37,358 nt of DNA from Bacteroidota bacterium (GCA_013286985.1 JABDEQ010000017.1:869-38226); one strand, 5' to 3'. Positions 10,983-20,656 are shown, counted from the stretch's first letter. Notes: generated by a model from the sequence alone, not told the origin. Numbers and translations are program-made.

Positions 10983-12329
10983 TTAATTTATTACGTGAAA
11001 TTCTACTCTAAAATAATTGCCAGTTTCGTCGCTGCGATACATAATTTCGCCACCTAATTCCTGCGTCATTAGTTTCGCAATAGATAAGCCTAACCCGAGC
11101 CTGCTTTCAACATGCTCCGATGCATCGCTCAATGTTTTTAGTTTATTAAACATCATATCAAGTTCTTCCATGCCAATAGGTATACCCTCGTCAATTATCT
11201 CAAACACAAATTTTTGACGCTGTAAACTGGTTATAACGCGGATATTATTATTGGTTTGTGAAAATTTGATAGCATTTGATAAAAGGTTTTGAAATACCTG
11301 CCCGGCAAAAACTTTATCCAGATTAACATTTAAAGGTAGCTTCAATATATTGTCAATCAGGTGGATATTTTTCATCTGTGCTGTTTCTACCAACCCTCTG
11401 AACACATGTAGCACCTCAGCATTGATATCAAAAACTTCCAGGTTAAATTTCATCTCCGGCGATTCAATCTCCTTAACGTCCATTAGTTTATTTAGCAGGT
11501 ATTGTATTTTGTCGGATGATTCAGATATATAACCAATCAGCTCCAGCTGATCAGAGCTAAGCCTATAATCTTCTTCTTTCAGCATATTGTTGCTCATGAT
11601 GATGGAGCCTACCAGGTTCTTAAGGTCGTGACCTGCTATATTGATAAAGCTGTTTTTTTGATTATCCAGCTTTCTTAATTGCTCATATTGAGCATCAATG
11701 ATATTGTTTTTTTCGGCAATGTCATGATTCTGATTTTTTAATTGCTCGTTTGATTTGGTGATTAATATTTGTGAGCGTATATCGCGCATAACCACTTTAT
11801 AACGGGCACCGGGTATAAGGCAGGAAATTAGAACAATAATGAAAAAGAACTGACCGCCATTGCTGATAATCAGATCAATAGTATATTGGTTGAAAATTTT
11901 GAAGAATATGGCAAGCAATAATAAGGCTATTAAACCTTGTATAATGGAATTAAAAGCTTCCCAAAATACCATCATATTAAAAAAGAGTATTATTGCAGAA
12001 AAGACTAAGAAATAAATATTAAGGTTTTGAATATCAACTATATTACACTCGATGGCCGAGGTAAGGGAAAGCATGAAAAGTGTAATATGAAGCAGTATCC
12101 TGTAGTCGTAGTTTTTCCGCTGAAAAATGCTATACAAAGAAAATATTATAATATCAGTGATAACGCGGACGATGAAAAATTGAAGCCAGATAGAATTGGC
12201 AAAAATAATATCGATGATTAAAATTAAAGGATAAGTAAACAAGATCATCCAGATAATATTATTTGTCTGGTACCAGGCCTTTTTAGATATCTCTTTTGAA
12301 AATTCTTCGTTGGTTATTTGAACAAACAT
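10983..12329 (-). CDS. Membrane sensor histidine kinase
   Basis: 448 residues. About six transmembrane helices fill residues 25-175, followed by a coiled-coil linker (190-225), a HisKA-type dimerisation domain with H234 in GHDLKN, and a HATPase domain with N-box NLLSNAIKFS (348-357), G1 region D380-E-G-I-P and G2 GLGLS (412-416). The G1 box lacks its second glycine (P384), a deviation worth noting. No receiver domain and no response regulator is found in the window, so it is an orphan kinase. It is the first gene of the minus-strand polysaccharide operon and lies 13 bp before the bcsB-like gene, which suggests that it controls or senses that pathway. The sensor region has no periplasmic domain of note, so it may sense membrane or envelope state. 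Confidence 0.9.
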   Translation of the reverse strand: MFVQITNEEFSKEISKKAWYQTNNIIWMILFTYPLILIIDIIFANSIWLQFFIVRVITDIIIFSLYSIFQRKNYDYRILLHITLFMLSLTSAIECNIVDIQNLNIYFLVFSAIILFFNMMVFWEAFNSIIQGLIALLLLAIFFKIFNQYTIDLIISNGGQFFFIIVLISCLIPGARYKVVMRDIRSQILITKSNEQLKNQNHDIAEKNNIIDAQYEQLRKLDNQKNSFINIAGHDLKNLVGSIIMSNNMLKEEDYRLSSDQLELIGYISESSDKIQYLLNKLMDVKEIESPEMKFNLEVFDINAEVLHVFRGLVETAQMKNIHLIDNILKLPLNVNLDKVFAGQVFQNLLSNAIKFSQTNNNIRVITSLQRQKFVFEIIDEGIPIGMEELDMMFNKLKTLSDASEHVESRLGLGLSIAKLMTQELGGEIMYRSDETGNYFRVEFHVIN

Positions 12330-12466
12330 TATCTTTTTCTTAAATTATAATAAGATTTCGGCAACCTATAAATTTAATCACTATAAAGTAAATGAAAATA
12401 ATAAAAAGCGGTTATACATACTTATGCACATTTTAACATGTTGTTTACGTTAATTATTTGATAGTC

Positions 12467-13588
12467 ATGTTTAAATTATTAAAGTTGAACGAATTATTGC
12501 TGCTATTATCAATATTTACCTGCCTAAATATAGCAAAAAGCAATCCAACAACGCCTGTTGCCCGTTTAGTTGCATTTAAAAGAGCCAAAAGTTTGGACAA
12601 TGGCATAAGCGTATCGTGGCTCGAACAGACCTGGAACAAAGACGCTTTAAGCCAAAATGGCTTGAAAAAAGCTGATTTTATGCTGCTGAAACAACTTGGA
12701 TTTAAAAGTATAAGGCTTCCGGTTGCGTTTGAATATTTTGAAGCGCAACATACTCCGATTGAGCAAATATTTACCCACATTGACAATATTGTTAAAAAAT
12801 GCAATTTATATGGTTTCAAATTAATAATAGATTATCATAACGGCACCTTTAATGACACTAACTATTTAACCGAAACATCTGAAATTATTAATTTATGGTT
12901 AAAAATAACTAAAAGATATCAATATGTAAGTCCTGATAACCTTTTTTTTGAGTTATATAATGAACCCCCTCATATAAATCCGCAAACCTGGAAGGATGCT
13001 GCCTATAACATTGTAACTGCTATCAGAAAAATTGATAAAGAACGAACGCTAATAATTGGTGCCACAAATTACAATAGTATTTATGAACTTAGCCGCTTTG
13101 TACGGCTGGCTGATGAAAATGTTATCTATACTTTTCACTTTTACGAACCTTTTTTGTTTACCCATCAGGGTGCGGAATGGGCTGGAGATCAGGAGGCCAC
13201 AGTTGGGGTGCCATTTCCTTATAATGCGGAAAATTTTCCAGTTATTAACCAAAGGGCAAAAAATACTGACGGTGAAAAGAATTACGATAAATATCATTTA
13301 GATGGCAATGTACAATCAATAAAAGATAAGTTAATGATAGCAAAGAACTGGGCCCTGAAGTATGATGTGCCTGTAATTTGCGGTGAATATGGCGTTTATA
13401 ATAAATATGCCGATCTGGATAGTAGGTGCAGATATATCAGTGCTGTCCGGCAATCGCTTAAGGCACTGGATATGCCCGGAATGATGTGGGATTACAGCGG
13501 TAATTTTTCTATTTTTAACGGTACGCCGTCTGTTACCAATCTTCCGGAGTGTATGAAAGCGGCGATAGGTTATAAAGGCCAAAATTGA
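12467..13588 (+). CDS. Secreted GH5 glycoside hydrolase (endoglucanase-like)
   Basis: I start the gene at ATG 12467 (373 residues), which opens directly on a signal peptide (FKLLKLNELLLLLSIFTCL). A TTG nine bases upstream is less likely. GH5 marks: S81-I-R-L-P, D122-Y-H-N, general acid/base E166 in LYNEPP, H224 in FHFYEP, and nucleophile E307 in VICGEYG. These are the hallmarks of a retaining (beta/alpha)8 cellulase/glucanase. It is exported and divergent from the polysaccharide operon with a shared 137-bp control region. The pairing is like BcsZ endoglucanase in cellulose operons (which is GH8), so trimming or release of the polymer is a reasonable role. Free-living plant-glucan degradation is the alternative. 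Confidence 0.9.
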   Translation: MFKLLKLNELLLLLSIFTCLNIAKSNPTTPVARLVAFKRAKSLDNGISVSWLEQTWNKDALSQNGLKKADFMLLKQLGFKSIRLPVAFEYFEAQHTPIEQIFTHIDNIVKKCNLYGFKLIIDYHNGTFNDTNYLTETSEIINLWLKITKRYQYVSPDNLFFELYNEPPHINPQTWKDAAYNIVTAIRKIDKERTLIIGATNYNSIYELSRFVRLADENVIYTFHFYEPFLFTHQGAEWAGDQEATVGVPFPYNAENFPVINQRAKNTDGEKNYDKYHLDGNVQSIKDKLMIAKNWALKYDVPVICGEYGVYNKYADLDSRCRYISAVRQSLKALDMPGMMWDYSGNFSIFNGTPSVTNLPECMKAAIGYKGQN

Positions 13589-13612
13589 TAGTTTATTATT
13601 GTTATAAATCGC

Positions 13613-13620
13613 TACCTTTG
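13613..13620 (+). promoter_or_regulatory. Bacteroidota -7 promoter box for the desaturase gene
   Basis: TACCTTTG matches the Bacteroidota sigma-A -7 consensus TAnnTTTG exactly and lies 17 bases before the desaturase ATG. The -33 element is weak (GTTTA around 13591). It lies 24 bases after the GH5 stop, so the desaturase has its own promoter. Confidence 0.7.
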
Positions 13621-13637
13621 CACCCTAATATATTGTT

Positions 13638-14618
13638 ATGATATTTTTTGAAGAAAAGCGTCGGGAAGTGATGTTGCATATTGAAAAATTCATGCTTGAA
13701 AAAAAGGATGAATATTTAAAGCCCATCGATACGATTTGGCAGCCATCTGATTTTTTGCCTGATTCATCCCGCGAAACGTTTTTTAACGAAATAAAGGAAT
13801 TGCAGGAAAGTGCCCAGGGCTTATCCTACGATTTAATAGCAGTATTAATTGGTGATACCATTACCGAAGAGGCGCTGCCAACTTATGAATCATGGTTAAC
13901 TATGGTTCAAGGCGTATCACGTGATGAAGACGGTGGCTGGATGCAATGGACCCGTCACTGGACTGGTGAAGAAAACCGCCACGGCGACTTATTAAATAAA
14001 TACCTTTATTTATCGGGCCGTGTAAACATGCGAATGATGGAGATATCAACCCAGTATCTTATTGCTGATGGTTTTGATATCGGTACAGGGCATGATCCAT
14101 ATCGTAACTTTATCTATACCTCGTTTCAGGAGCTTGCAACAAATGTTTCTCACCGTCGTGTAGCATCACAGGCAAAAAAGGATGGCGACATGCTGCTATC
14201 AAAAATGTGCGGGGTTATAGCCAGCGACGAAGCTCGCCACGCCAAGGCATATAAATATTTTATAGAGAAAATATTTGAGGTTGATGCTAACGAAGCTATG
14301 GTAGCTTTTGAAGACATGATGCGCAAAAAAATTGTTATGCCGGCGCATTTTCTACGTGAAGTAGGCTTAAAAATAGGGCAAACATTTGGTCACTTTACCG
14401 ACGCTGCCCAGCGTTTAGGTATTTATACTGCAATTGACTACGTTGACATTCTGAAGGAACTGATTGAAGACTGGCATATTGAAAACGTTGTTGATTTGAA
14501 CGAAACCGGCGAAAAAGCTCGTGACTATATCATGAATCTTCCAAACCGTTTATTACGTGTTGCCGAAAGAATGAAAAATCCGATGCTGGAATATAAGTTC
14601 AGCTGGATAAACAGTTAA
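13638..14618 (+). CDS. Acyl-ACP desaturase (soluble di-iron, FAB2 type)
   Basis: 326 residues, close to the family length. It introduces a cis double bond into acyl-ACP chains and so sets membrane fluidity. The di-iron ligands are visible: TEEALPTYE (E77/E78), EENRHG (E112, H115), E165 in SFQELAT, and DEARHA (E198, H201). These match the two E-x-x-H pairs of plant stearoyl-ACP delta-9 desaturases. There is no signal peptide or transmembrane helix, as expected for a cytosolic enzyme. A strong TAnnTTTG box lies just upstream. Its 3' end meets the convergent mscS-like gene: both stop codons share TTAA at 14615-14618. Exact chain length and double-bond position cannot be read from sequence. Confidence 0.95.
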   Translation: MIFFEEKRREVMLHIEKFMLEKKDEYLKPIDTIWQPSDFLPDSSRETFFNEIKELQESAQGLSYDLIAVLIGDTITEEALPTYESWLTMVQGVSRDEDGGWMQWTRHWTGEENRHGDLLNKYLYLSGRVNMRMMEISTQYLIADGFDIGTGHDPYRNFIYTSFQELATNVSHRRVASQAKKDGDMLLSKMCGVIASDEARHAKAYKYFIEKIFEVDANEAMVAFEDMMRKKIVMPAHFLREVGLKIGQTFGHFTDAAQRLGIYTAIDYVDILKELIEDWHIENVVDLNETGEKARDYIMNLPNRLLRVAERMKNPMLEYKFSWINS

Positions 14619-16231
14619 ATTTCGCCATCTTTTTCAACTTTAAAGCCCGGTTTTTTATAGTCTTTTGCTATATAATCGTCCGGTATTTGTATGGAGTTGC
14701 CATCGCGCAATGATGTGAAATGGGGTGACATAATTTCCATGCCCGCCTCATTAAATTTATCCTGAATATTTTGGTGTAATAATGAATATAACGACGACAT
14801 CCGGTGCGAATGTGCTGTATAGGCGTTTATTTGGTAGGTTACGTTAAAGTCATTTAAATCTGTTTGATAAACAAAGGGCTTTGGTTCGTGCAATATTCCT
14901 TCTGTAGCCAATGCAGCGTTGATCATCAGTTCATGTATGGTTTTCCAGGGGGCATCATAACCAATGGTAATGCTGGTATGCAAAATAAGCCCCAGGTTTT
15001 GTGACGACGAGGTGTAGTTTATGGTAGCTCCACCCAGTATAGTTGAATTAGGAACGGTAATATCCTCGTTCTTTACAGTACGTATGCGGGTAATAAGCAG
15101 GTTTTTCTCAATAACATCTCCCGTTATTTCTCCAACCTTTACCCTGTCGCCAATTTTAAAGGGGCGCATGTAAGTAAGTACTAACCCAGCAACCATATTT
15201 GATATTGCCGATGACGATCCCAAAGAAAACAGCACTCCCAAAAAAACCGTAACACCCTGAAATATTTTTGAATCAGATCCAGGTAAATAAGGGAAAATTA
15301 CCACAAACATAAAGGCATATAATAATACGCGTACTATGTTATAAGTTGGGATGGCCCAATCAGGATAAAATTTATTTATGGTAAATGAGCCACTTTCAAT
15401 TTCAGTAGCAATAAATTTGATTAATTTGATCAGATACCGGGTGCATAAATAAATAACGGTTATGGTAAGCAGGTTGGGTATATAATGAACAATAGCTTTA
15501 ACAATATCTTTAAGCGGATCTATAACATAACTAAGTAATTGTGTGGCAATAGGTTTTGTCCACGGGAAAATTAAAAAGGTTACCGGTAGGGCCAGGTAAA
15601 TCAGTACAATAATAATCAATACCCTGGCGGCACGAAGCAGGTTGGTAACTATTGGCAATAAGCGGTCGGCATAACCGATAGGCGCGCCTTTTTCACCCAA
15701 TTTAGCTACCCGGCTTTGCCAGGATTTGAGCAATTTTACCTTGAACACACGGAATAGCCGGTTAACGCCCCATATCAATATTAATAAAACTGCCACAACA
15801 GCAATAGTTTCGAGTACGTTAATGATCTGCTCTTTAATACTGTCGCTTTCAAATGTGCTGCTCAATTTCTTTTTAAGTATAGCCAGATAATTGGCAGCCA
15901 GTTGTGGCCGGTCTAACTCCGAAGCAGCAGCATCTTTATTAGTTATGGCTAAAACCAGGTCAGATTTATAAGTGATTGCCGATATGGCGGAGTCGTTTTT
16001 TAAGACTAATGAATCGGCATTAAAATCTAATTGGGTAATAAGTTTTTTTAGGCGCTTACTTATAATAGATGCCCGCTCTTTGGCAGTAAAAATGCCCTGT
16101 CCCGTATAAAATTCAAATACAGTATCCTGGTTCACTATTACAGGTGCACCAGGCTCGGTAATGGGCTTTTGGCCATATACGGTGCCGCATGTGAACAAAA
16201 AAAACAGGAAGATATAATGATGTTTAAACAT
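14615..16231 (-). CDS. MscS-family mechanosensitive ion channel
   Basis: 538 residues. A signal peptide (to about residue 20, ...TVYGQ) is followed by a periplasmic stretch, then hydrophobic helices at about 140-160, 200-225, 245-265 and 305-345. The MscS core follows: a glycine/alanine/serine-rich pore helix (LFSLGSSSAISNMVAGLVL), MRPFKIGDRVKVGEITGDVIEKN of the beta domain, and IRTVKNEDITVPNSTIL. These are typical MscS family motifs. The protein releases solutes on hypo-osmotic shock and is larger than E. coli MscS, like other MscS-like proteins with an N-terminal extension. The C-terminal cytosolic vestibule is complete. It is convergent with the desaturase and has no terminator of its own between the genes. 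Confidence 0.93.
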   Translation of the reverse strand: MFKHHYIFLFFLFTCGTVYGQKPITEPGAPVIVNQDTVFEFYTGQGIFTAKERASIISKRLKKLITQLDFNADSLVLKNDSAISAITYKSDLVLAITNKDAAASELDRPQLAANYLAILKKKLSSTFESDSIKEQIINVLETIAVVAVLLILIWGVNRLFRVFKVKLLKSWQSRVAKLGEKGAPIGYADRLLPIVTNLLRAARVLIIIVLIYLALPVTFLIFPWTKPIATQLLSYVIDPLKDIVKAIVHYIPNLLTITVIYLCTRYLIKLIKFIATEIESGSFTINKFYPDWAIPTYNIVRVLLYAFMFVVIFPYLPGSDSKIFQGVTVFLGVLFSLGSSSAISNMVAGLVLTYMRPFKIGDRVKVGEITGDVIEKNLLITRIRTVKNEDITVPNSTILGGATINYTSSSQNLGLILHTSITIGYDAPWKTIHELMINAALATEGILHEPKPFVYQTDLNDFNVTYQINAYTAHSHRMSSLYSLLHQNIQDKFNEAGMEIMSPHFTSLRDGNSIQIPDDYIAKDYKKPGFKVEKDGEI

Positions 16232-16424
16232 AGACAGGAATTTATATTTAAAGCTACCAAATAATGTTTAAATTAAATTTATTAGCTTATAAAGTAAGGA
16301 GTTTTAATTTTTGCTGTAATAACGAAGCAGCTAATTCGCTGCTGTAGCTTTTTATGGATATGTAATATTTCCGTGCCCGGTATTATTGTTTCGTTACAGG
16401 CTATATCAAACAAAGAAAATCGGT

Positions 16425-16432
16425 TAAATTTG
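16425..16432 (+). promoter_or_regulatory. Bacteroidota -7 promoter box for the aldo/keto reductase
   Basis: TAAATTTG fits TAnnTTTG and lies 37 bases before the reductase ATG. No clear TTG -33 element is at the ideal distance. The 238-bp gap it lies in also serves the divergent mscS-like gene and contains a small AGCAGC-TAATTC-GCTGCT hairpin near 16326-16343. Confidence 0.5.
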
Positions 16433-16469
16433 AAGTGAGAAAAGCTTTTATCGTTAAAAACATCATCTT

Positions 16470-17492
16470 ATGAAATATAAATTATTGGGCCGTTCGGGCC
16501 TTAAAGTTTCTGAATTGTGCCTGGGTACAATGGGCTTTGGAACTGAAGCCGGCTGGGGCGCCGATAAAGAAACCAGCTTTAAAATTATGGATACATTTGC
16601 TGCAGCCGGTGGCAATTTTCTGGATACCGCCAATGTTTATAAGCTGGGCACCAGTGAAAAAATTATAGGCGAATATATGAGAAATCACGATCGTGATTAT
16701 TTTGTGCTGGCTACTAAATATTCTCTGAAAGACAATACTACTAACCCTAATGCATCGGGCAATAACCGCAAAAATATGATGCGCAGCGTGGAGGAAAGTC
16801 TTAAGCGCTTAAAAACTGATTTTATTGATGTACTTTACCTGCACATTTGGGATGATTTAACACCGATTGACGAAGTACTGCGTGGCTTAGATGATTTAGT
16901 ACGGCAGGGAAAAGTCAATTATGTTGCTATAAGCGATACACCGGCATGGATGGTGGCTAAAGGGAACACCCTTGCCGAACTAATGGGCTGGAGCCAGTTT
17001 ATAGCATTGCAGGTTGAATATAGTTTAATAGCCCGCACGCCCGAGCGAGAGCTCATACCAATGGCTAAACACTTCGGGATGACAGTTACGCCCTGGGCAC
17101 CTTTAGGCGGCGGCGCGTTAACCGGTAAATATATTCGGGGAGAGCAAGGCCGGATAAAACCGGAAAGTAACCGGCTGAATGAGTGCAGTACCAACATTAC
17201 CCAAACAGTAATAAGTATTGCTGACGAATTGGGTGTATCGCCCGGCAATGTTGCCTTGCAGTGGACAAGAGAACAAGGCTTTTCGTCTATTCCTATTGTT
17301 GGGGCCACCAAAGTAAGCCAATTGGAGGATAATCTTAAAACTGTTGATGTTAACCTAACCAAAGAGCATCTGCAAAAGCTTGATGAAGGAAGTGCTATCC
17401 AATTAGGTTTTCCCGGAGATTTTTTTAGAGAGGAGGGTGTTAAAATGAACTCTTTTGGCGGTTTTTATGATAAAGTAGAAAAGCGGAATTGA
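16470..17492 (+). CDS. Aldo/keto reductase
   Basis: 340 residues. An NADPH-dependent oxidoreductase with a TIM-barrel fold. The catalytic tetrad is in place: D52 (FLDTANVY), Y57, K83 (ATKY) and H125 (YLHIWD). The N-terminal MKYKLLGRSGLKVSELCLG and the phosphate-binding IPIVGATKVSQLEDN are typical of the YajO/Tas-like (AKR11/12-type) subgroup. It is cytosolic. It is monocistronic, with its own -7 box and terminator. The substrate cannot be told from sequence. The family reduces a broad range of aldehydes and ketones. Confidence 0.95.
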   Translation: MKYKLLGRSGLKVSELCLGTMGFGTEAGWGADKETSFKIMDTFAAAGGNFLDTANVYKLGTSEKIIGEYMRNHDRDYFVLATKYSLKDNTTNPNASGNNRKNMMRSVEESLKRLKTDFIDVLYLHIWDDLTPIDEVLRGLDDLVRQGKVNYVAISDTPAWMVAKGNTLAELMGWSQFIALQVEYSLIARTPERELIPMAKHFGMTVTPWAPLGGGALTGKYIRGEQGRIKPESNRLNECSTNITQTVISIADELGVSPGNVALQWTREQGFSSIPIVGATKVSQLEDNLKTVDVNLTKEHLQKLDEGSAIQLGFPGDFFREEGVKMNSFGGFYDKVEKRN

Positions 17493-17562
17493 TGCTATTA
17501 TATTTTGATTGCCCGGATATGTCATAGAGCAATAAGTTTTGCGATAAACCTGTTAAAACTAC

Positions 17563-17594
17563 AAAACCGCCCCAAATTTCTTCGGTGCGGTTTT
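17563..17594 (+). terminator. Terminator after the aldo/keto reductase
   Basis: AAAACCGC (17563-17570) pairs with GCGGTTTT (17587-17594), and ACC/GGT inner pairs are possible. It ends in T residues and lies about 70 bases after the reductase stop. Confidence 0.7.
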
Positions 17595-17799
17595 ACAAGG
17601 TGATAAGGTTTAGGTGCATCCCGGAACTAATTAACCGAGCTTTAATATCCGTAAAAATAATATTTAGTAACTCACCGTAGCACCGTGTTTTTACCCTATT
17701 TGTATACGTAGTTTTACGTTAAAAAAAGGTGTTTTCACTGTTTTATTAACCTTTGTTTATTTTAAATAAGCTATTGGTTAATCCCTTCGTTTGTTTGTA

Positions 17800-17840
17800 T
17801 TCAAACATAAAATTGGTTGTATATCCACTTTATGTTTGAA
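17800..17840. repeat. Perfect 12-bp inverted repeat beside the clpC terminator
   Basis: TTCAAACATAAA (17800-17811) and TTTATGTTTGAA (17829-17840) are exact reverse complements around a 17-nt loop. It lies in the 411-bp gap between the reductase and clpC, directly next to the clpC terminator stem. It could be a protein-binding operator or a backup fold in the clpC 3' UTR. Nothing else in 17600-17800 is recognisable. Confidence 0.6.
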
Positions 17841-17842
17841 CA

Positions 17843-17892
17843 TATAAAAACAAAGCCTGCTATGTTTTGGCATAGCAGGCTTTGTTTTTATA
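17843..17892 (-). terminator. clpC terminator (22-bp perfect stem, bidirectional form)
   Basis: The arms 17843-17864 and 17871-17892 are perfect reverse complements of 22 bp around the loop TTTTGG. The core is AAAGCCTGCTATG with CATAGCAGGCTTT. A-rich and T-rich flanks give a U-run in both directions. It starts 11 bases after the clpC stop. Confidence 0.92.
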
Positions 17893-17903
17893 AAAGAAGC
17901 TGA

Positions 17904-20441
17904 TTATTTTTGCTCTTCTTCTTCCGGCTTTTTGTTTTCGCCTTTGTTTTTGTCGATAATTTTTATTTCGTTGGTTTCTTTATCAAAATCAACTTCCATA
18001 GTATCGCCTTCGGTCAATTCACCTTTTAGTATTTCTTCGGCAATCGGATCTTCCAAATATTTCTGAATGGCACGTTTTAACGGGCGTGCTCCAAATTGCG
18101 AATCGTAACCTTTTTCGGCAATAAACTCTTTTGCGGCTAAGGTTAATTCAATTTTGTAACCTAACAGGTGTACTCTGTTAAACAAGTAAGCCAGTTCGAT
18201 GTCAATAATTTTGAATATCTCATCTTTACCTAACGAGTTAAATACAATTACATCATCAATACGGTTCAAAAATTCAGGAGCGAAAGCACGTTTCAATGCG
18301 TTTTCAATTACGCCTCTTGAATGTGTATCGGCCTGCAGGTTTTTTGCATTGGTAGCAAAACCAACACCCTGGCCAAAATCTTTCAATTGACGTGCCCCAA
18401 TGTTTGAGGTCATGATGATGATCGTATTTCTAAAATCAACCTTGCGTCCTAATGAATCGGTCAACTGGCCTTCATCAAGTACCTGTAACAAAATGTTAAA
18501 TACATCGGGGTGAGCTTTTTCAATTTCATCCAATAATATTACTGCATATGGTTTGCGGCGTACTTTTTCGGTAAGTTGCCCACCTTCTTCATAACCTACA
18601 TAGCCCGGAGGCGCTCCTACTAAACGAGATACGGCGAATTTCTCCATGTATTCGCTCATGTCAATCTGTATCAGCGCATCCTCGGTATCAAACATAAAGC
18701 GGGCTAACTCTTTTGCCAGCTCTGTTTTACCAACACCGGTAGGGCCGAGGAATATAAATGAGCCAATTGGCTTTTTCGGATCTTTTAATCCTGCACGTGT
18801 ACGTTGTATGGCACGGGTCAATTTTTTGATGGCTTCATCCTGGCCTATGATCTTGCTGGCTACGGTTCCGGCCATATTCAGCAATTTCTGACTGTCGGCC
18901 TGACCAACCCGCTGAACAGGAATACCTGTCATCATAGAAACTACTTCGGCAACATTATCTTCAGTTACCGTGTAACGTTTTGATTTTGTTTCGGCTTCCC
19001 AAATTGCTTTGGCCTGTTCCAACTCTTCGAGCAGGTGTTTTTCAGTATCGCGTAATTTGGCGGCTTCCTCATATTTCTGACTACGAACTACCTTGTTTTT
19101 TTCAATTTTGATCTGCTCAATCTTTTGCTCAATGTCCAATATGTTTTGTGGCACATGGATATTGGTTAAGTGAACACGTGATCCCGACTCGTCCAGCGCA
19201 TCAATAGCTTTGTCTGGTAAAAAACGATCAGTAATATACCTGGTTGTTAAACTAACGCAGGCATTAATAGCTTCGGGAGTATAAGTTACGCCGTGGTGCT
19301 CTTCGTATTTTTCTTTTATCCGGTTCAGTATCTCAATAGTTTCATCAGGGGTGGCCGGTTCAACCATTACCTTTTGGAAACGACGATCCAAAGCGCCGTC
19401 TTTTTCAATATACTGGCGGTATTCATCTAAAGTAGTTGCTCCAATGCATTGGATTTCTCCACGTGCTAAAGCAGGCTTAAACATATTTGATGCATCAAGT
19501 GAGCCTGAAGCACCGCCTGCGCCAACTATAGTATGAATTTCGTCGATAAATAAGATTACATCAGGTGATTTTTCCAGTTCGTTCATTACCGCTTTCATGC
19601 GCTCTTCAAACTGGCCGCGATATTTTGTACCGGCAACTAAAGAAGCCAGATCAAGGGTAACCACGCGTTTATTGAACAACACACGCGATACTTTACGCTG
19701 AACAATGCGCAGGGCCAAACCTTCGGCAATGGCTGATTTACCCACACCCGGTTCGCCTATTAAGATAGGGTTGTTCTTTTTACGGCGTGAGAGAATCTGT
19801 GATACTCTTTCAATTTCCTTTTCACGACCAACAATAGGATCTAAACGACCATCTTCTGCTGCTTTAGTTAAATCGCGGCCAAAGTTGTCAAGTACCGGTG
19901 TTTTTGATTTAATGTCAGATACCTTTTTAGGCTGGCTGAATGATTCTTCTTCTTTAAAATCATCATCGCCTCCGGTTGGTGATCCGGGCATTTCGTCGGT
20001 TACATCATTTTTATGCGATTCTACTTCGCTTTTAAAAATTTCGTAATTCACGTTAAACTGCATTAATATTTGTGAGGCAATATTGTCCTCATCACGAAGA
20101 ATTGAGAGCAATAAATGCTCGGTTCCAATAACATCGCTTTTAAAAATTTTGGCTTCCAGGTAGGTGATTTTTAATACTTTTTCAGCCTGCTTGGTTAACG
20201 GGATGCTGCCAATATGTACGTTGGTGCCAATGGTGCCTTTTACTGCATCTTCAACAGAGCGTCTTAATTTGGCTGTGTCAACAGTTAATTCCTTCAATAA
20301 TTTAATAGCAACGCCATCTCCATCCCTTATCAATCCTAATAATAGGTGTTCGGTGCCAATATAATCATGCCCAAGGCGTAAAGCCTCCTCTCTGCTATAC
20401 TGAATAACATCCTTAACCCGCGGCGAAAATTTAGCTTCCAT
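17904..20441 (-). CDS. clpC: ATP-dependent Clp protease ATP-binding subunit ClpC
   Basis: 845 residues, the normal length. Domain order: two Clp_N repeats (1-145), AAA-1 with Walker A GEPGVGKS (229-236) and [12 protein letters not shown], a UVR/middle coiled-coil segment ([17 protein letters not shown]), AAA-2 with Walker A GPTGVGKT and [16 protein letters not shown], then the ClpB D2-small domain. The GQGVGF loop in AAA-2 fits the tripeptide that docks to ClpP. The UVR segment and length set it apart from ClpB. It unfolds substrates for ClpP in the cytosol under stress and for quality control. The acidic C-terminal tail (KPEEEEQK) is common in Bacteroidota ClpC. No obvious heat-shock operator was seen upstream. 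It is monocistronic. Confidence 0.97.
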   Translation of the reverse strand: MEAKFSPRVKDVIQYSREEALRLGHDYIGTEHLLLGLIRDGDGVAIKLLKELTVDTAKLRRSVEDAVKGTIGTNVHIGSIPLTKQAEKVLKITYLEAKIFKSDVIGTEHLLLSILRDEDNIASQILMQFNVNYEIFKSEVESHKNDVTDEMPGSPTGGDDDFKEEESFSQPKKVSDIKSKTPVLDNFGRDLTKAAEDGRLDPIVGREKEIERVSQILSRRKKNNPILIGEPGVGKSAIAEGLALRIVQRKVSRVLFNKRVVTLDLASLVAGTKYRGQFEERMKAVMNELEKSPDVILFIDEIHTIVGAGGASGSLDASNMFKPALARGEIQCIGATTLDEYRQYIEKDGALDRRFQKVMVEPATPDETIEILNRIKEKYEEHHGVTYTPEAINACVSLTTRYITDRFLPDKAIDALDESGSRVHLTNIHVPQNILDIEQKIEQIKIEKNKVVRSQKYEEAAKLRDTEKHLLEELEQAKAIWEAETKSKRYTVTEDNVAEVVSMMTGIPVQRVGQADSQKLLNMAGTVASKIIGQDEAIKKLTRAIQRTRAGLKDPKKPIGSFIFLGPTGVGKTELAKELARFMFDTEDALIQIDMSEYMEKFAVSRLVGAPPGYVGYEEGGQLTEKVRRKPYAVILLDEIEKAHPDVFNILLQVLDEGQLTDSLGRKVDFRNTIIIMTSNIGARQLKDFGQGVGFATNAKNLQADTHSRGVIENALKRAFAPEFLNRIDDVIVFNSLGKDEIFKIIDIELAYLFNRVHLLGYKIELTLAAKEFIAEKGYDSQFGARPLKRAIQKYLEDPIAEEILKGELTEGDTMEVDFDKETNEIKIIDKNKGENKKPEEEEQK

Positions 20442-20656
20442 ATATATCCTTCCGATTTATGAACGCCCTAAAGTATTAATTTGTTTTAATAATCAGGGCG
20501 ACTTGTTTTACACTTATCAACAATATTATTGCCAATTTTTTAAGTTGAGGATAAAGCAGACATTGAGATGATATGCGATATTAAAAACTTAAACTTTGTT
20601 TAGCAATTTTGCAAATAAAACGCACAATTGCAATGGCTTTTATAAAAAAATCATTA

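Noticed and set aside
12458..12466. TTG start nine bases upstream for the GH5 gene
   Set aside because: ATG 12467 opens directly on the signal peptide and needs no rare start codon.
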